NCBI RefSeq assembly: GCF_004114935.1 | Contig: NZ_CP022221.1 | Span: 2,129,001-2,193,000, forward strand | Length of the DNA: 64,000 nucleotides | Source of the DNA: Bradyrhizobium zhanjiangense | GTDB lineage: Bacteria; Pseudomonadota; Alphaproteobacteria; Rhizobiales; Xanthobacteraceae | Direction of reading: 5' to 3' | In this document: positions 18,405-28,277 of the stretch, piece by piece | How positions within the stretch are numbered: position 1 is the first letter of the stretch | Layout: each line of letters begins with the position of its first letter | Position numbers and translations under genes: made by a program | Notes under the pieces: generated by a model | Database searches by the model: none | What the model saw: only the letters and a program-made list of their open reading frames with translations | Told to the model about the DNA's origin: nothing

Positions 18405-18850
18405 TGAGCGATCAGATCGAGGTTTTTGTCGTCTGCCCGGCCGATGCCATCGAGCGGAGTGGGGCCATGGGCTTTAGCCTGTCGCGGATCGACGATAGGG
18501 GTGAGAGCCGGCCGTTTCCAATTATTGTGGTGCGCACCTTCGGCAACAACTATTTTGGTTACGTCAATCGTTGTCCGCACGAGAGCGTCTGGCTCAACAT
18601 CGGCTCCAGTGCGTTTTTCTCGGCGGACAGCTCCTTTCTCAGATGCGGCCGGCACGGTGCAAAATTCGAGATCGACACTGGGATGTGCATCGACGGCCCC
18701 TGCGATGGACAATCCCTTGAGCCGGTAGCGCTCGCCGTGATCGAAGATGACGTCTGCGTGTGCGGCGTCAAGCTGCTCGAGGACGATCGGTTTGCCGACC
18801 CCTTTGGGGACAGCGACGAAACCATGGATATCACGATCCATCCGGACTAG
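18404..18850 (+). CDS. Rieske-type [2Fe-2S] protein, second copy
   Basis: 148 residues from the ATG at 18404. Ligand motifs are CPH in YVNRCPHESVWLNI and CGRH in RCGRHGAKFEIDTG, followed by MCIDGPCDG. It is paralogous to the protein at 10047-10442, with an extra acidic C-terminal tail of about 17 residues. It is the last gene of the nifB operon as read here and is likely an electron carrier. Confidence 0.85.
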   Translation: MSDQIEVFVVCPADAIERSGAMGFSLSRIDDRGESRPFPIIVVRTFGNNYFGYVNRCPHESVWLNIGSSAFFSADSSFLRCGRHGAKFEIDTGMCIDGPCDGQSLEPVALAVIEDDVCVCGVKLLEDDRFADPFGDSDETMDITIHPD

Positions 18851-20217
18851 CGGTCGTATCGCTTTGTTGTGCTCAAGTGCCTGAGGCGCTTTGCCCTCGG
18901 ATGAGGCCATTGTACTCGTGAGCGTTGGCAGATGCGTGTCACAGCATTTGATTTGAGAGACAGAACGGGCACCTCGTCGGATTGCGGCCTTGCACTCCGC
19001 GACCTCCGCAGCACCAACAAGCTGCTCTTGCGCTGGCTCATGAATCGAGCCGGCAGGCGGGACATGCTTCCTACCGCCGGCGGAATCTTTTAGCGGGAAA
19101 TGCCCTCGGCGGCTGGAACTTCGCCGAGGGCATCGTCTGGGCTTGAAGAATGGCAGGACCCAGACTGACAGGACCGTTTGGGGAGGAGGAATGACGATCC
19201 TGTGTCAGAAGTCTTTGGCCGGCTGGCGCAGCTGGCGTTATTGCCTGTGCTGCAACTGCCATGCCAAACCTCCGTTCGTGCGACGCCCTTAGCGGATGGC
19301 GCCACTATCGTCAGCTAGGCCCGTTAGGAGCAAATGCACATGAGCAGGTGCTCGTTGTTCGTCCCCTAGTTACCGCTGCAAGCGCGTCTTGTATCGTGTG
19401 AAGCGTGGGCCCATTCTGGGACCGCTGTGTTGTCGGTTTACCTTCCTGCGAATCGGGATTGCGGCCGGCTTGGTCCGCAGCCTCAAAGGTGGCTCAGCGA
19501 TCATCGCTGGCTCGTTGGGCTCTTGCGACAGGCGCTATCTGTTGAGCAAATGATAGATCGGCAGCGACGGAACGCTGCGTCCAGCTTCAGGGTAAAAAGA
19601 TGCTGTGGGCTCGCGCGGTCAATGCGGCCAGCCCTCGCCCCTTGGCAGAACAGAGCGCCCGATTCACCGCGCGATCGTCGAGCCTTCGCTAGGCGGCTCG
19701 AGGGGCATGAAGATCGCTAGTGGGCAAAATAACCGACATTCTCAGTTATTCTGCGTACGAAGTTGCAGAAGGTTGAGGCCGGAGGTCAGCGCCATGCGAG
19801 GTTTGTCGTGTCCGAAACAGAAGCGAACGACGTTGTCGTAACCTCGGCAATAATTGTGAGTCGCGCCGGGCAAAGCAAGAGATCGTTGCACAAACGAACG
19901 TTACGCATCTGGTGTGCAACTTGCTTTGGAGAAGTTGGATGGTGAGCAAGTGATGCGGGAGTAGAAAGATCGCCATGAGGGCAGAAGAGGTTGGAATTGA
20001 TCAAGGAGGCTGCTCCGAACGCGAAGGTATCTATCGCTGATCTTCAGCGACGACAATCACTATGGCGCCCGCTCATTTCATCTGCCTTGGCAAGCGCGAG
20101 TGGGAATCAGTAGCATCAATTGTTCGATGCGGCGTTTAATCGTAAGAGATTGTGGGGGGCGATGTGCTCGCACCTTGTCTCTTCTCAGATGAAGCCCATT
20201 GATCACAGGATAGGCGC
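18851..20217. other. 1.4 kb without a supported gene
   Basis: Short frames on both strands, none with family signatures. The only clear structure is the hairpin at 19100-19133. Confidence 0.5.
19100..19133. terminator. Strong hairpin downstream of the nifB operon
   Basis: ATGCCCTCGGCG and CGCCGAGGGCAT form a perfect 12-base stem with a 10-base loop. No T-run follows on the plus strand, so it could be a factor-dependent terminator or an extragenic palindrome. Confidence 0.4.
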
Positions 20218-20565
20218 ATGAACCTAGAAACCGAATTCGAGCTTCCTCAACTTTATAGGCATCATGTCTTTGCCTGCAACACGCAGCGTCCGCCAACTCA
20301 TCCGCACGGCAGCTGTGGAGCCTCCGGCGCGCAAGCCCTGTGGGATCGAATGGCCAAGGCAGTCGAAGCGCAAGGCCTCAACGATATTGGCTTCACGATG
20401 GCAGGCTGCCTTGGCTTTTGTAACTCTGGTCCCTTGATGGTCGTCTATCCCGATGGAGTGTGGTATCGCGCGACCACGCCTGAGGACGTTGACGAAATCG
20501 TAAACTCCCACCTCAAGCAGGGCAAACGTGTCGACCGCCTTGTGATGGTGCTAAAGCGAAGCTAG
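20218..20565 (+). CDS. Thioredoxin-like [2Fe-2S] ferredoxin
   Basis: 115 residues. The cysteine layout is FACNTQRP, GSCGASGA, then AGCLGFCNSGP, the arrangement of thioredoxin-fold [2Fe-2S] ferredoxins. This class includes the Shethna FeSII protein that protects nitrogenase from oxygen in Azotobacter, and FdI-type ferredoxins. Whether this member shuttles electrons or protects nitrogenase cannot be told from sequence. Monocistronic, on the nif strand. Confidence 0.85.
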   Translation: MNLETEFELPQLYRHHVFACNTQRPPTHPHGSCGASGAQALWDRMAKAVEAQGLNDIGFTMAGCLGFCNSGPLMVVYPDGVWYRATTPEDVDEIVNSHLKQGKRVDRLVMVLKRS

Positions 20566-20880
20566 AGAGTTCGCTTAGCGGCCACGTGCCCGGGCTAGCA
20601 AGCATGGATGGCTTGTCCGCCCATGAGGTGGCTGCTCGGAGCTCGGATCGTCTGAGGGGAGCGGATGCCTCATGCTCCGGGTTTGCGAACAGCAATCATT
20701 GACCTTGGCGCGGCGTGCCGCCTTTTTCTCCGGCTCAATCGGCAATGGCGCCTTTTGCGACGCGGACTAAATAAAAATATGAACACATGCTGGGTCGATC
20801 TGTTTGTGTACCGTCACTCCATGCCGCGCGATCCGTAGCTCACAGCGAGAGCAATGCTGCGAACGGCTCTCCGCGTCTCG
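20566..20880. other. Intergenic stretch
   Basis: No gene seen between the ferredoxin and the downstream end of ompW. Confidence 0.5.
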
Positions 20881-20911
20881 CGAGATGACGCTTTCTTGAC
20901 GCGTCATCTCG
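20881..20911. terminator. Hairpin downstream of ompW
   Basis: CGAGATGACGC and GCGTCATCTCG form an 11-base stem with a 9-base loop, about 100 bases beyond the ompW stop on the minus strand. Confidence 0.4.
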
Positions 20912-21008
20912 CTCGCTGTTTGCACGGCCGAGGTTAAGGGAAGCGCTCGATGAACTCGCCGCGTCCGGAATGATCAAACGGATTCCCCTTTCTGGTCCTG
21001 TTCTCGTT

Positions 21009-21740
21009 TCAGAACTTGTAAGTGACGCCGCCGCTGACGAGCCATGGATCGATATTGGCGCGCCCGGTGACGGCAATTGCATTGTTTACGGTCGCGGAGT
21101 ACTCCGGCCGCAGCCACAGCTTCTTCACGTCAAAGTTGAGGCCCCAGTGACGATCAAGCATGTAATCGAATCCGAATTGGACCGCCGCGCCGAATTGGTT
21201 ACTGATGTGCAAATCCGTCACAGCAAGACCGGCGAGCGACGTATTGGCTGCCGATTGGTTGAAGAATGCGGTGTAGTTGATGCCCGCGCCGATATACGGC
21301 TTGAGCGCGCCGAAATCGGTGAAGTGATATTGCAGGGTCAGTGTTGGCGGCAACAGCCAGGCCTTGCCGATATCGAGGCCAGTGAGCGCGCCATTGCCGC
21401 TGATGTGATGGCTGGTCACGCCGAGAATGAGTTCGGCGGCAACGTTCTTTGTAAAGAAATAGGTGATGTCGAGCTCGGGTACGGCTTGATCGCTGATCGA
21501 AAGCCCAGAACTTGGTGACGACAGCGAGGGCGCCCCAGCGACGCTGACTGAGCTGCCTGCGGTATCCGGCAAAACGCCAAGCACGCGCAGGCGGATCATC
21601 CATGGATTGAAGGGTTCGATCGGAGGCGCTTTATAGTAGACCGGCGCCCGACCCAGATCCGCAGCCTGTACCGAGATGCTGGCCAACGAGGTCGCGAGCG
21701 CGAGGAGCGATGCCCTCGTCAGAATTGTCCTTTTTCTCAT
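21009..21740 (-). CDS. OmpW-family outer membrane porin
   Basis: 243 residues from the ATG at 21740, chosen for the GGAGAATTCG spacer before it. A cleavable signal peptide (MRKRTILTRASLLALATSLASISVQA) is followed by alternating beta-strand sequence, with YIGAGINYTAFF, GFDYMLDRHWGLNFDVKKLWL and a terminal GGVTYKF phenylalanine. This is the classic OmpW eight-stranded barrel pattern. A FixK/FNR box lies 73 bases upstream, suggesting induction at low oxygen. It sits between the ferredoxin and the ArsC-like gene. Confidence 0.88.
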   Translation of the reverse strand: MRKRTILTRASLLALATSLASISVQAADLGRAPVYYKAPPIEPFNPWMIRLRVLGVLPDTAGSSVSVAGAPSLSSPSSGLSISDQAVPELDITYFFTKNVAAELILGVTSHHISGNGALTGLDIGKAWLLPPTLTLQYHFTDFGALKPYIGAGINYTAFFNQSAANTSLAGLAVTDLHISNQFGAAVQFGFDYMLDRHWGLNFDVKKLWLRPEYSATVNNAIAVTGRANIDPWLVSGGVTYKF

Positions 21741-21812
21741 CGAATTCTCCATTCCAAAAGTCGCGCGAAGAGCCGCGCGAGATCTCTGTCACACACGGGG
21801 TATGGCGGGGGG

Positions 21813-21828
21813 TTTGATGCCGATCAAA
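21813..21828 (-). promoter_or_regulatory. FixK/FNR-type box upstream of ompW
   Basis: TTTGATGCCGATCAAA is a perfect palindrome containing TTGAT-N4-ATCAA, the FNR/FixK consensus. It is the only perfect match noticed in the window. Confidence 0.8.
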
Positions 21829-22194
21829 ATGGGAGCGGGCAGAACGCAATTATGCCGCTAAGTTGCATAAGGATCACGGTCCCGAATCCTGGAGATCTGT
21901 TCTGATCGTTCTTCAATTCAAGAGAGCCGTGTCTCTTCAAGAAACCGCCTCTCGGCCTGATGCTCTGATCGAAATCGAGGCCGCGGATGTCATGCACGAT
22001 AAAGGCGGCAACTGTCGCGGCCTCTCGCAAGGGCGAGAAGCGCGGCATTCGAGCGTAGGCGATGTCCCTCACACACTGAGCAGCCACTCGCGCGGGCCAT
22101 CTCACCGGAGGTCCGTATTGCCCGTTGAAGGAAGCCGGAAGTGGGAAACGTCATCTTTGGCTTTTTCGATGGACTGGGGGACGGTCCTTCTTCC
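21829..22194. other. Intergenic stretch between ompW and the ArsC-like gene
   Basis: No gene recognised; only short overlapping frames. Confidence 0.45.
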
Positions 22195-22608
22195 TCACGT
22201 CTGCGGACAACGCGTGCGGCTTGCTTCGTGCAAGCATCCATCGAGATCATCTTGCGCGTTGCCGCCAAGCAGCGACAGCACGGGCTCATGATCGAATCCG
22301 GCACATCGTGCCCCGTCGACGTCGATCAGCGGTCGTCGTATCAGGAGCGGATCGCTCACCATCAAAGCGAGTGCGCTTGCCGCGTCGATATTATCGGGAT
22401 TGACTTCGCCTGACTTGATACGCGCCGCAGCTCGGTTGAACCAGGAGGCGACGGGCATATTGCCGAAGAAGCCGCGTAATTCCTCCGCATCCCATGGCTC
22501 CTTCAAGATGTCTTGGGCGATCACGTCGTGGCCGTCGGACTGCAGCGATTGAATCTGACGCGCGTTAGTGGCGCAGCCGGGCTTCTGATAGAAGATGATT
22601 GTCGCCAC
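22195..22608 (-). CDS. ArsC/Spx-like nitrogenase-associated protein
   Basis: 137 residues of the arsenate-reductase-like thioredoxin fold: ATIIFYQKPGCATNARQIQ at the N-terminus, with the single cysteine of the family, and PLLIRRPLIDVDGARCAGFD toward the end. This subgroup occurs beside nifH and nif regulatory genes and is called nitrogenase-associated; its activity is unproven. It is divergent from nifH across about 550 bases that hold the nifH regulatory sites. Confidence 0.85.
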   Translation of the reverse strand: MATIIFYQKPGCATNARQIQSLQSDGHDVIAQDILKEPWDAEELRGFFGNMPVASWFNRAAARIKSGEVNPDNIDAASALALMVSDPLLIRRPLIDVDGARCAGFDHEPVLSLLGGNAQDDLDGCLHEASRTRCPQT

Positions 22609-22870
22609 GACATACCTATGTAGGCGCGCTGAGCTGAACGATTGGCACGGCGCGGACGCTTCGGGAGCCTGTTCAATTTCTTGCCGATCATCTTCAAAGT
22701 CAACGCACCAAGCGCCGTATCATGTATGCATCCTCGCCGCTGGTGCACCAGGTTTCGGGACCGACCGGCATATTCACTGTCGCCAAATCGGAGCACGTTC
22801 CGTTCCACACCTGAAGGCATCGGAACAGGTCCCGCCAAATTTGGCTTTTCGCGTTGATGGTTGTGCCCGT

Positions 22871-22886
22871 TGTTGGTTTTCTGACA
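22871..22886 (+). promoter_or_regulatory. NifA upstream activator site of nifH
   Basis: TGTTGGTTTTCTGACA matches TGT-N10-ACA, 101 bases before the sigma-54 promoter. Confidence 0.85.
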
Positions 22887-22987
22887 CCCGCGCAGATCCT
22901 GTTAGATCCAAAACAGGCAGGGTCTTACTCATCGGCTAGTCGGTTTTCAGAAACGTAATCAGAAGCTTAAGGAGCGCGGTCAAGCGT

Positions 22988-23003
22988 TGGCACGGCGGTT
23001 GCT
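22988..23003 (+). promoter_or_regulatory. Sigma-54 promoter of nifH
   Basis: TGGCACGGCGGTTGCT is a perfect -24/-12 element. The leader to the ATG is about 150 bases. Confidence 0.95.
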
Positions 23004-23079
23004 AATAAGCGGTAGCAACACTGAGTGAGGGCTGAGCGCACGCCGACGCGTAAGACGAGCGATGCGCTCCTTCCCTTGA

Positions 23080-24048
<969 letters not shown>

Positions 24049-24196
24049 AGGTCGCGAGTCGCGGCCTTGTAAAGGCGCGCGACGGATGCCGGTCTCCCTC
24101 ACCGCCCATCCCGGGAGGCCGGCATTCTGACGAGCGACCCTGATCAAAACCAGGATACTGCACGCAAACCTGACCATTGTGGAGACCCGCAAAATT

Positions 24197-24988
24197 ATGT
24201 CCGAAGCGCACTTCCTTCCGTCGCTGGCTGCTTGTGACGTTGATATCAACAGCCAGATGCACAGGGGAATTGCAACCTACCGCATGCTCACCGGTGTGCC
24301 TCCTGCAGATGCCGATACTACTATTGACAGCCATCTCGATCGCCATGTCCTGGCGTCTATCTTGGCGGCTGCCACAATGGATGGTGGCTCCCTTCCCGAG
24401 AAGGCTGGCCTCTCCGGCCTTGAACTGGTGGCCTTGCTGGAGCAGTACTTTCCCACGCTTGAGGTCAAGCTCGCGAAGCAGCTCTCGGCTTTCAAGTGCG
24501 AAGAGCACGACGAGATCGCAATGCTGCGCGATCTCTTGCTCAAGCAACGATCAACGGAAGGGGATATCGGCCACTGGCTGGCTGCGATGATCGCGCGCCG
24601 CGCCATTGAGCCGGGCCATCTGTGGGAAGCTCTCGGCTTGCGCAATCGCGGCGAACTCTCTCGGCTGCTGAGCCGCCATTTCGCGCCGCTCGCCGCGCGC
24701 AATTTCAACAATATGCGCTGGAAGCGCTTCTTCTACCGCATGCTTTGTGAGAATGAAGGCCTCGTGATGTGCACAACACCTGTGTGCAACCAATGTGACG
24801 ACTTCAACCTCTGCTTCGGCGAAGAAAGCGGTGAGAGCCGGATGGCCGAGCGCCGGCGCGATTTTCTGTTGCAGGCGGCTCGGCCGGTGGTTGCCGGCGA
24901 CTGGCCATCTGAACCGCCACAAAGGTCCGCTATCGCCCAGTCATCCGAGAAAGCCTCGCCGGATTTGGTAAGCCGCGCGGGACGTTGA
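24197..24988 (+). CDS. nifQ: NifQ, molybdenum donor for FeMo-cofactor
   Basis: 263 residues from the ATG at 24197; an in-frame GTG at 24179 is an alternative. The diagnostic C-terminal cysteine motif is CTTPVCNQCDDFNLCFGE, spaced C-x4-C-x2-C-x5-C. This motif holds the [Mo-3Fe-4S] cluster that supplies Mo to NifEN. It lies about 150 bases after nifH on the same strand, so it is probably read through from the nifH promoter. Confidence 0.93.
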   Translation: MSEAHFLPSLAACDVDINSQMHRGIATYRMLTGVPPADADTTIDSHLDRHVLASILAAATMDGGSLPEKAGLSGLELVALLEQYFPTLEVKLAKQLSAFKCEEHDEIAMLRDLLLKQRSTEGDIGHWLAAMIARRAIEPGHLWEALGLRNRGELSRLLSRHFAPLAARNFNNMRWKRFFYRMLCENEGLVMCTTPVCNQCDDFNLCFGEESGESRMAERRRDFLLQAARPVVAGDWPSEPPQRSAIAQSSEKASPDLVSRAGR

Positions 24989-25145
24989 GGGCGCGGCTGA
25001 CGCCGTTTCCATGCGAGCGAGTGACCATGTGTTCAAGGCCGCGGCGGCCCCCAAATGCTCCGCGACAATTCTCACATCCTGGCGAGCCACAATTGCTAAC
25101 GTTCGAACTCGGCGTAGCAACAGGCAAGGCGTCCGCTTCATGACC

Positions 25146-25161
25146 TGTCGCATTTGCGACA
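25146..25161 (+). promoter_or_regulatory. NifA upstream activator site of nifV
   Basis: TGTCGCATTTGCGACA is a TGT-N10-ACA match with full dyad symmetry, 68 bases before the sigma-54 promoter. Confidence 0.85.
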
Positions 25162-25229
25162 ATTCATTTGCTCAAGGAGGTCGAGGACGGAAGCGGTAGA
25201 TTCGTCAATGGGTTGGCCGGGCGGCAGGC

Positions 25230-25245
25230 TGGCATGCTGGTTGCT
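25230..25245 (+). promoter_or_regulatory. Sigma-54 promoter of nifV
   Basis: TGGCATGCTGGTTGCT matches the -24/-12 consensus and ends 21 bases before the nifV start. Confidence 0.88.
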
Positions 25246-25266
25246 GAAGCGTAGGTAGGTCAAACA

Positions 25267-26472
25267 ATGAGGAGCTCTCGCGTGATTGCCGCCAGCACCG
25301 CCGCCAAATCGTCTTGGTCCGACCAAGTGCGCGCCAAGCCCACCGTGCTCAACGACACGACATTGCGCGACGGCGAGCAGGCACCTGGCGTTGCGTTCAC
25401 CACAGAGGAAAAGCTGGCGATCGCGCAGGCGCTGGCGCGGGCCGGAGTCACGGAGATCGAGGCGGGAACGCCGGCGATGGGCAACGAGGAGATCGCCGCC
25501 ATCCGCGCCATTGTCGAAGCAGATCTTCCGCTGACCACCATAGGCTGGTGCCGGATGCGGGAATCTGATGTCGACGCGGCGATCGAAGCAAAGGTGTCCA
25601 TGATCAATATGTCGATCCCGACCTCCGATGTCCAGATCGCGGCCAAGCTAGGTGGTCATCGCGACCTGGCGCTAGAACGGGTGAAGCGAGTGGTAGGCTA
25701 TGCCTGTGAGCGCGGACTTGAGGTCGCCGTCGGTGGTGAGGACTCCTCCCGCGCCGACATTGATTTTCTCATCAGGCTGATGGCGACTGCAAAAGCCGCG
25801 GGCGCGCGTCGCTTTCGTATTGCAGATACGCTCAGTGTGCTCGATCCCGACGCAACCTACGCGCTGGTCGGAAATTTGCGTGCGACTACCGATCTCGAGC
25901 TCGAATTTCACGGTCACGATGATCTAGGACTCGCAACCGCGAACACGCTCTCCGCCATCAGGGCTGGCGCGAGCCACGCCTCAGTGACCGTCATCGGGCT
26001 GGGCGAGCGGGCCGGAAATGCACCGCTCGAGGAAATCGCGGTCGCACTCAAGCAGCTCTACGGGCGCGAGACCGGCATCATACTCCCGGAGCTCGAGAAC
26101 GTCGCCACGGTGGTAGCAGCCGCGGCCGCACGTGCGATTCCTATGAACAAGGCGATCGTCGGACAGCATGCATTTACGCACGAATCCGGCATTCATGTCG
26201 CTGGCCTTTTGAAGGATCAACGCACCTATCAATCGCTTGATCCCGTTTTGCTTGGCCGCTGCAACCGCTTTGTGTTCGGCAAGCATTCCGGACTTGCGGC
26301 GATCACCGCGTTACTCGATGAACTGCAGCTCGTCGCCAGCGACGATCAAGCCAGGCAGATCCTGTCGCAAGTCCGCAAATATGCCATCGAGCACAAGCTG
26401 CCGGTCGAGCGCGAAACCGTGGCGGCGATCTGGCGCGACGTGTGCGGATGCTTGGCAACCCACCCCGCGTGA
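25267..26472 (+). CDS. nifV: NifV, homocitrate synthase
   Basis: 401 residues of the alpha-isopropylmalate/homocitrate synthase family. [17 protein letters not shown] gives the metal aspartate and catalytic [21 protein letters not shown] gives the metal histidines; [11 protein letters not shown] and [14 protein letters not shown] complete the barrel and lid. NifV makes R-homocitrate, the organic ligand of FeMo-co. The first 20 residues are an extra basic stretch, so an internal start is possible. Many rhizobia lack this gene and use plant homocitrate. Confidence 0.92.
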   Translation: MRSSRVIAASTAAKSSWSDQVRAKPTVLNDTTLRDGEQAPGVAFTTEEKLAIAQALARAGVTEIEAGTPAMGNEEIAAIRAIVEADLPLTTIGWCRMRESDVDAAIEAKVSMINMSIPTSDVQIAAKLGGHRDLALERVKRVVGYACERGLEVAVGGEDSSRADIDFLIRLMATAKAAGARRFRIADTLSVLDPDATYALVGNLRATTDLELEFHGHDDLGLATANTLSAIRAGASHASVTVIGLGERAGNAPLEEIAVALKQLYGRETGIILPELENVATVVAAAAARAIPMNKAIVGQHAFTHESGIHVAGLLKDQRTYQSLDPVLLGRCNRFVFGKHSGLAAITALLDELQLVASDDQARQILSQVRKYAIEHKLPVERETVAAIWRDVCGCLATHPA

Positions 26473-26942
26473 AAAGCCGTGTCCAGCAACGTTTGCGTCG
26501 ACCCTTCGCAAACCGACGCGCCGCAAGGACAGTATCCGATGTCGCTGATGGCGCGAGCGGAGTCCAGCTTTCGCACGTCAGATCCCCTGGCGCGATCTCA
26601 TCTCCAGATCTTACTTCCCGTTCCGCCATACATGCTGTGAGCTCCTACCCAATGACGAGCCGTCCCCGGACTGCCAATCGGCATCTTCTCGCGCGGCTGA
26701 TTTCCGGTCCGACGACCGTCCTGACGAGCGTCAACCTAGATCGTGCCATTGATCCCGGATCTTCATCGGGACTGGCTTCGTCACCGGCGGACCTGCCGAT
26801 CTGGGCAGCGCAGTTGAGAGCACCGCTTTCCGGAGTCACGCTGCGTCGATGCGCACCAGCTGTGCGAGGCAGGACGGCAGCAGTCAACAGGCGCCACCCC
26901 ATCTCATTGACCGTCCAGAGCTAATCCAAAGGAGAATTTTCG
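26473..26942. other. Intergenic stretch between nifV and nifW
   Basis: No gene recognised. A near-match to a NifA site (TGT-N10-ACG) lies near 26861. No matching sigma-54 element was found, so nifW may be read through from nifV. Confidence 0.4.
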
Positions 26943-27284
26943 ATGATCAGCTCATCCACGCCAGCCGGTATCCTGGATCGGCTCAGCAAGGCCTCGTCGG
27001 CAGAGGATTTTTTCTCGCTGCTTGGCGTCGATTACGACCCCAAAATCGTAAATGTCGCGCGCCTTCACATCTTAAAGCGCATGGGACAATATTTTGCCGA
27101 AGAGCAATTTACTGGCGCCGAAGAGCCGGCAATCAGAGCTCGATGCAAGGCGATGCTGGAGCAGGCCTATGCCGATTTCGTGTCATCGACACCGATCGAC
27201 CAGCGAGTGTTCAAGGTTTTGAAGGATGCCGTCGCAGACCCCAAGAAGGCCGTGGCCTTTGTCGCCTTGAGCGAGCTGAAGTAA
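26943..27284 (+). CDS. nifW: NifW, nitrogenase-stabilising protein
   Basis: 113 residues, with AAAGGAG before the ATG. Family signature: LSKASSAEDFFSLLGVDYDPKIVNVARLHILKRMGQYF and a helical C-terminus. NifW binds MoFe protein and is thought to protect it against oxygen or assist maturation. It sits between nifV and fixBCX on the same strand. Confidence 0.93.
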   Translation: MISSSTPAGILDRLSKASSAEDFFSLLGVDYDPKIVNVARLHILKRMGQYFAEEQFTGAEEPAIRARCKAMLEQAYADFVSSTPIDQRVFKVLKDAVADPKKAVAFVALSELK

Positions 27285-27395
27285 TCTCGCGCTCCACTGC
27301 AAGCAAGGTTTACGCGACGGGCGTCGTGGCACCCCGATGTGGGGCCTTCGTCTTCATCCGGGTCAAATCTCTGCAGCCATGACTCGAGCGGCGCC

Positions 27396-27411
27396 TGTCG
27401 TATTCCCGACC
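27396..27411 (+). promoter_or_regulatory. Imperfect NifA-type site
   Basis: TGTCGTATTCCCGACC differs from TGT-N10-ACA at the last base but has the same TGTCG/CGAC dyad as the nifV site. It lies 93 bases before a sigma-54 promoter. Confidence 0.5.
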
Positions 27412-27504
27412 CATGTCTGGACTGGTCGTGTCCAGGGTATCAGCGGTCATTTAAAGTGTCTGCCAAACCAATACTTTCGCCTGACTTTCAATGGTTTTTG
27501 CAAC

Positions 27505-27520
27505 TGGTACGACACTTGCT
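27505..27520 (+). promoter_or_regulatory. Sigma-54 promoter, probably of fixBCX
   Basis: TGGTACGACACTTGCT fits the -24/-12 consensus. The next clear downstream gene is fixB, about 760 bases on, implying a long leader. Confidence 0.75.
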
Positions 27521-28277
27521 GTTGTCCTGCCGATCCGATCATCGATGCCGACAGATGGTAGTCGTCCGAGATGAGATTGAAGGAAGACCTATGATGCTGC
27601 TTTTACTGCCTGCCGAGCGCTGCGCCATCATCTCGTGGCCCACGATCGCGCCAGGTACGTTCGAAACGGTCTTTGACGCGATCGAAGCTCCGTATCGACG
27701 GTGAGATGGTGGTCAATGGATAAGTTGCCTCTTCGCGCTACACCTGGAGAGGGTATGCACAGCATCCTCCGCATCAAATCGGCCCCCGATTCCGCTCAGA
27801 TTCGTATCCATCTCATGGCGGATAGCAACATGCGTCAGGAAGAGGGCCAACGTCGGCCCACACCGGTTTTCGGTGCTGGAGGCTCGCGCATGGACTGCGT
27901 GACAGGTGCGTTGCCGGTATCACCCTCGTCGTCACCGTCAATGTGGAGCCGCTGGGCCGAAAGTGAGGCGCAGGTATTGCGCAGCGAATGGGTTCGCCAA
28001 CTCAGGCATGGAAGCGACCGGTCAGAATCGCCGCGGCGCCCTGGCCGCCGCGGTGGCGCTCGTTGGACATGGCGAAGGGTCCAGTGTGAAAGACCTCTCC
28101 AAATCCGGCCGGACCGGTACGTCTATCGCGACGACGCGTCTTGTTGTGCGGCCGGTCGGACCAAGCAGACGGGGCAGAGCAGCCGGCCCCTTGCTGACCA
28201 GAAGTGATCTTCAGTTAACGAAGCTAAAAAGCAAACCTGTGGCGCGGGCGTGCCTATCTTTGAGGGGAATTTAGAGT
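27521..28277. other. Long untranslated leader ahead of fixB
   Basis: Only small frames occur, such as a 37-codon one starting near 27591 (MMLLLLPAERCAIISW) and a 168-codon low-complexity frame at 27701-28207 rich in Arg/Ser. None resembles a known family. Best seen as leader RNA with decayed sequence. Confidence 0.45.

Noticed and set aside
19308..19330. GTCAGCTAGGCCCGTTAGG as a tts box
   Set aside because: Lacks the central TCG and second half-site, and has no gene downstream.
25070..25100. TGGCGAGCCACAATTGCT as a nifV promoter
   Set aside because: Spacing is two bases too long; the element at 25230 is a far better match and nearer the gene.
28235..28260. TGGCGCGGGCGTGCC just upstream of fixB as a sigma-54 promoter
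   Set aside because: GG to GC spacing is one base short and the -12 block is poor.
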